From NCBI RefSeq assembly GCF_000765665.2, contig NZ_JROZ02000006.1, forward strand, positions 1 to 47,539: 47,539 nucleotides of DNA. Direction: 5' to 3'. Numbering within the stretch: the stretch's first letter is position 1; each line of letters starts with the position of its first letter. The position numbers and the translations under genes are program-made. The notes under the pieces are model-generated. The model made no database searches and was not told the origin of the DNA. It saw only the letters and a program-made list of their open reading frames with translations. This DNA comes from Helicobacter sp. MIT 05-5293 (GTDB lineage Bacteria; Campylobacterota; Campylobacteria; Campylobacterales; Helicobacteraceae). Of the stretch, positions 46,972 through 47,539 are shown in pieces.

Positions 46972-47539
46972 TTTTTCTCCTTTTTTGATTGGTCTTTATC
47001 CCCATTCCCGCATTTATATGCAACACAAATACCCCACATAAAGGCTGATAAATGGCATAAAGTGATTTTGTGATTGTTTTGTGAAATGTTTTGTGTTTTG
47101 TAAAAAGTGTAAGTTTGTAGTGAGATAGAATGTAGCCAAATCCTAAAGGTGTAAAAATCATAGCAAACACAAGCGGAAGTCTTATGCTTTTGACTGCTAA
47201 GATACCAGATGCCAAAATTGCTTATAGCCTTAAAATTCTCTTTTAAATAATCCCATGTTGGCTTATCGCGCTTTTGTTTTGGCTTTGAGTGAAATTGCGC
47301 TTATGTTTCACCCTCTAAGGATTAGTAAATCGGGATTAGTTTAGCTTTAAGCAAATTGCCTTATATTTTGGCACACTTTTTGACACACTTAAGGTGGGAT
47401 TCTATCCCCCCATAAAACTAAAAAATGTCCTAAAATACCTTGAAGCATAAGCACTTAGAGCAAAAAACACTACCACTCTTAATAAAATACGGAGATACAA
47501 ACATACAGGAGGAATCTAAACGATTAGATTCTAAAATCT
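46972..47539. other. Right-end region with no clear gene; possible attachment region
   Basis: No supported gene. Features: a run of TTTTGT units near 47060-47105 (possible integrase arm sites or promoter), repeated CACACTT units (47369-47391), a 20-bp copy (47319-47338) of a stretch in the giant gene at 38742-38761, and a perfect hairpin GAATCTAA/TTAGATTC near the very end. I cannot identify the att core or a tRNA. Confidence 0.4.

Noticed and set aside
46883-47215. 110-codon minus-strand frame overlapping the integrase start
   Set aside because: No SD, overlaps the integrase 5' end in another frame and has no recognisable pattern beyond a short hydrophobic stretch.
47380-47539. tRNA or tmRNA end as attachment site
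   Set aside because: GGGATTCTATCCCCC looked like a T-arm, but no cloverleaf or CCA end can be built around it.

Overview
The window looks like almost all of a temperate podovirus-type prophage of a low-GC Campylobacterota host, most likely an enterohepatic Helicobacter. That identification is inference, not a database result. It rests on AT-rich coding, AGGAG ribosome binding sites, TATAAT boxes mostly without a -35 box, and the style of the giant polyvalent proteins. Almost every gene is on the minus strand, so transcription runs from the integrase (right, 46971) towards the small terminase (left, 2585). I see no tail tube, tape measure or baseplate genes. A P22-type portal, scaffold, N4-gp56-like capsid and ejection-type proteins fit a short-tailed virion.

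Layout by coordinate. 1-2.2 kb: three regulatory cassettes, each with a small HTH protein and tiny membrane peptides. 2.5-8.3 kb: small terminase, an unknown 584-residue protein and large terminase. 8.3-16.4 kb: a 1865-residue polyvalent/ejection-like protein and three putative internal virion proteins. 17-28.8 kb: head and tail genes (adaptor, capsid, scaffold, portal, fibre) broken up by repeats, plus two copies of a type I toxin-like micro-gene. 28.9-29.7 kb: a plus-strand micro-protein and zincin peptidase. 30.2-32.3 kb: lysis genes (lipoprotein, holin-like proteins, a DUF5675-like protein). 32.4-34.0 kb: a plus-strand HipA-kinase/HIRAN pair. 34.0-41.1 kb: a 2354-residue polyvalent protein with LPD, ParB-like and PBECR-type nuclease modules. 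41.2-47.0 kb: primase, two RHH-like proteins, a replication initiator/loader, DnaB-like helicase, a zinc-ribbon protein and a tyrosine integrase.

Three things stand out. (1) Micro-ORFs of 22-44 codons encode single membrane helices, and five of them carry a downstream segment perfectly complementary (8-13 nt) to their own start region. The complementary pair differs between families, and one family also has a near-consensus antisense promoter inside the ORF. This is the architecture of type I toxins. (2) The morphogenesis half is cut into nine blocks. Each block ends at its stop codon in a long hairpin element whose arms exist in three unrelated sequence classes, yet always pair. A composite host-like repeat then leads to the next ribosome binding site. 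(3) The two giant polyvalent genes are built from modules joined at an (D/P)IIPQ motif written almost always with the same nucleotides (ATTATACC). Some modules are tandemly duplicated or shared between the genes, which points to active domain shuffling.
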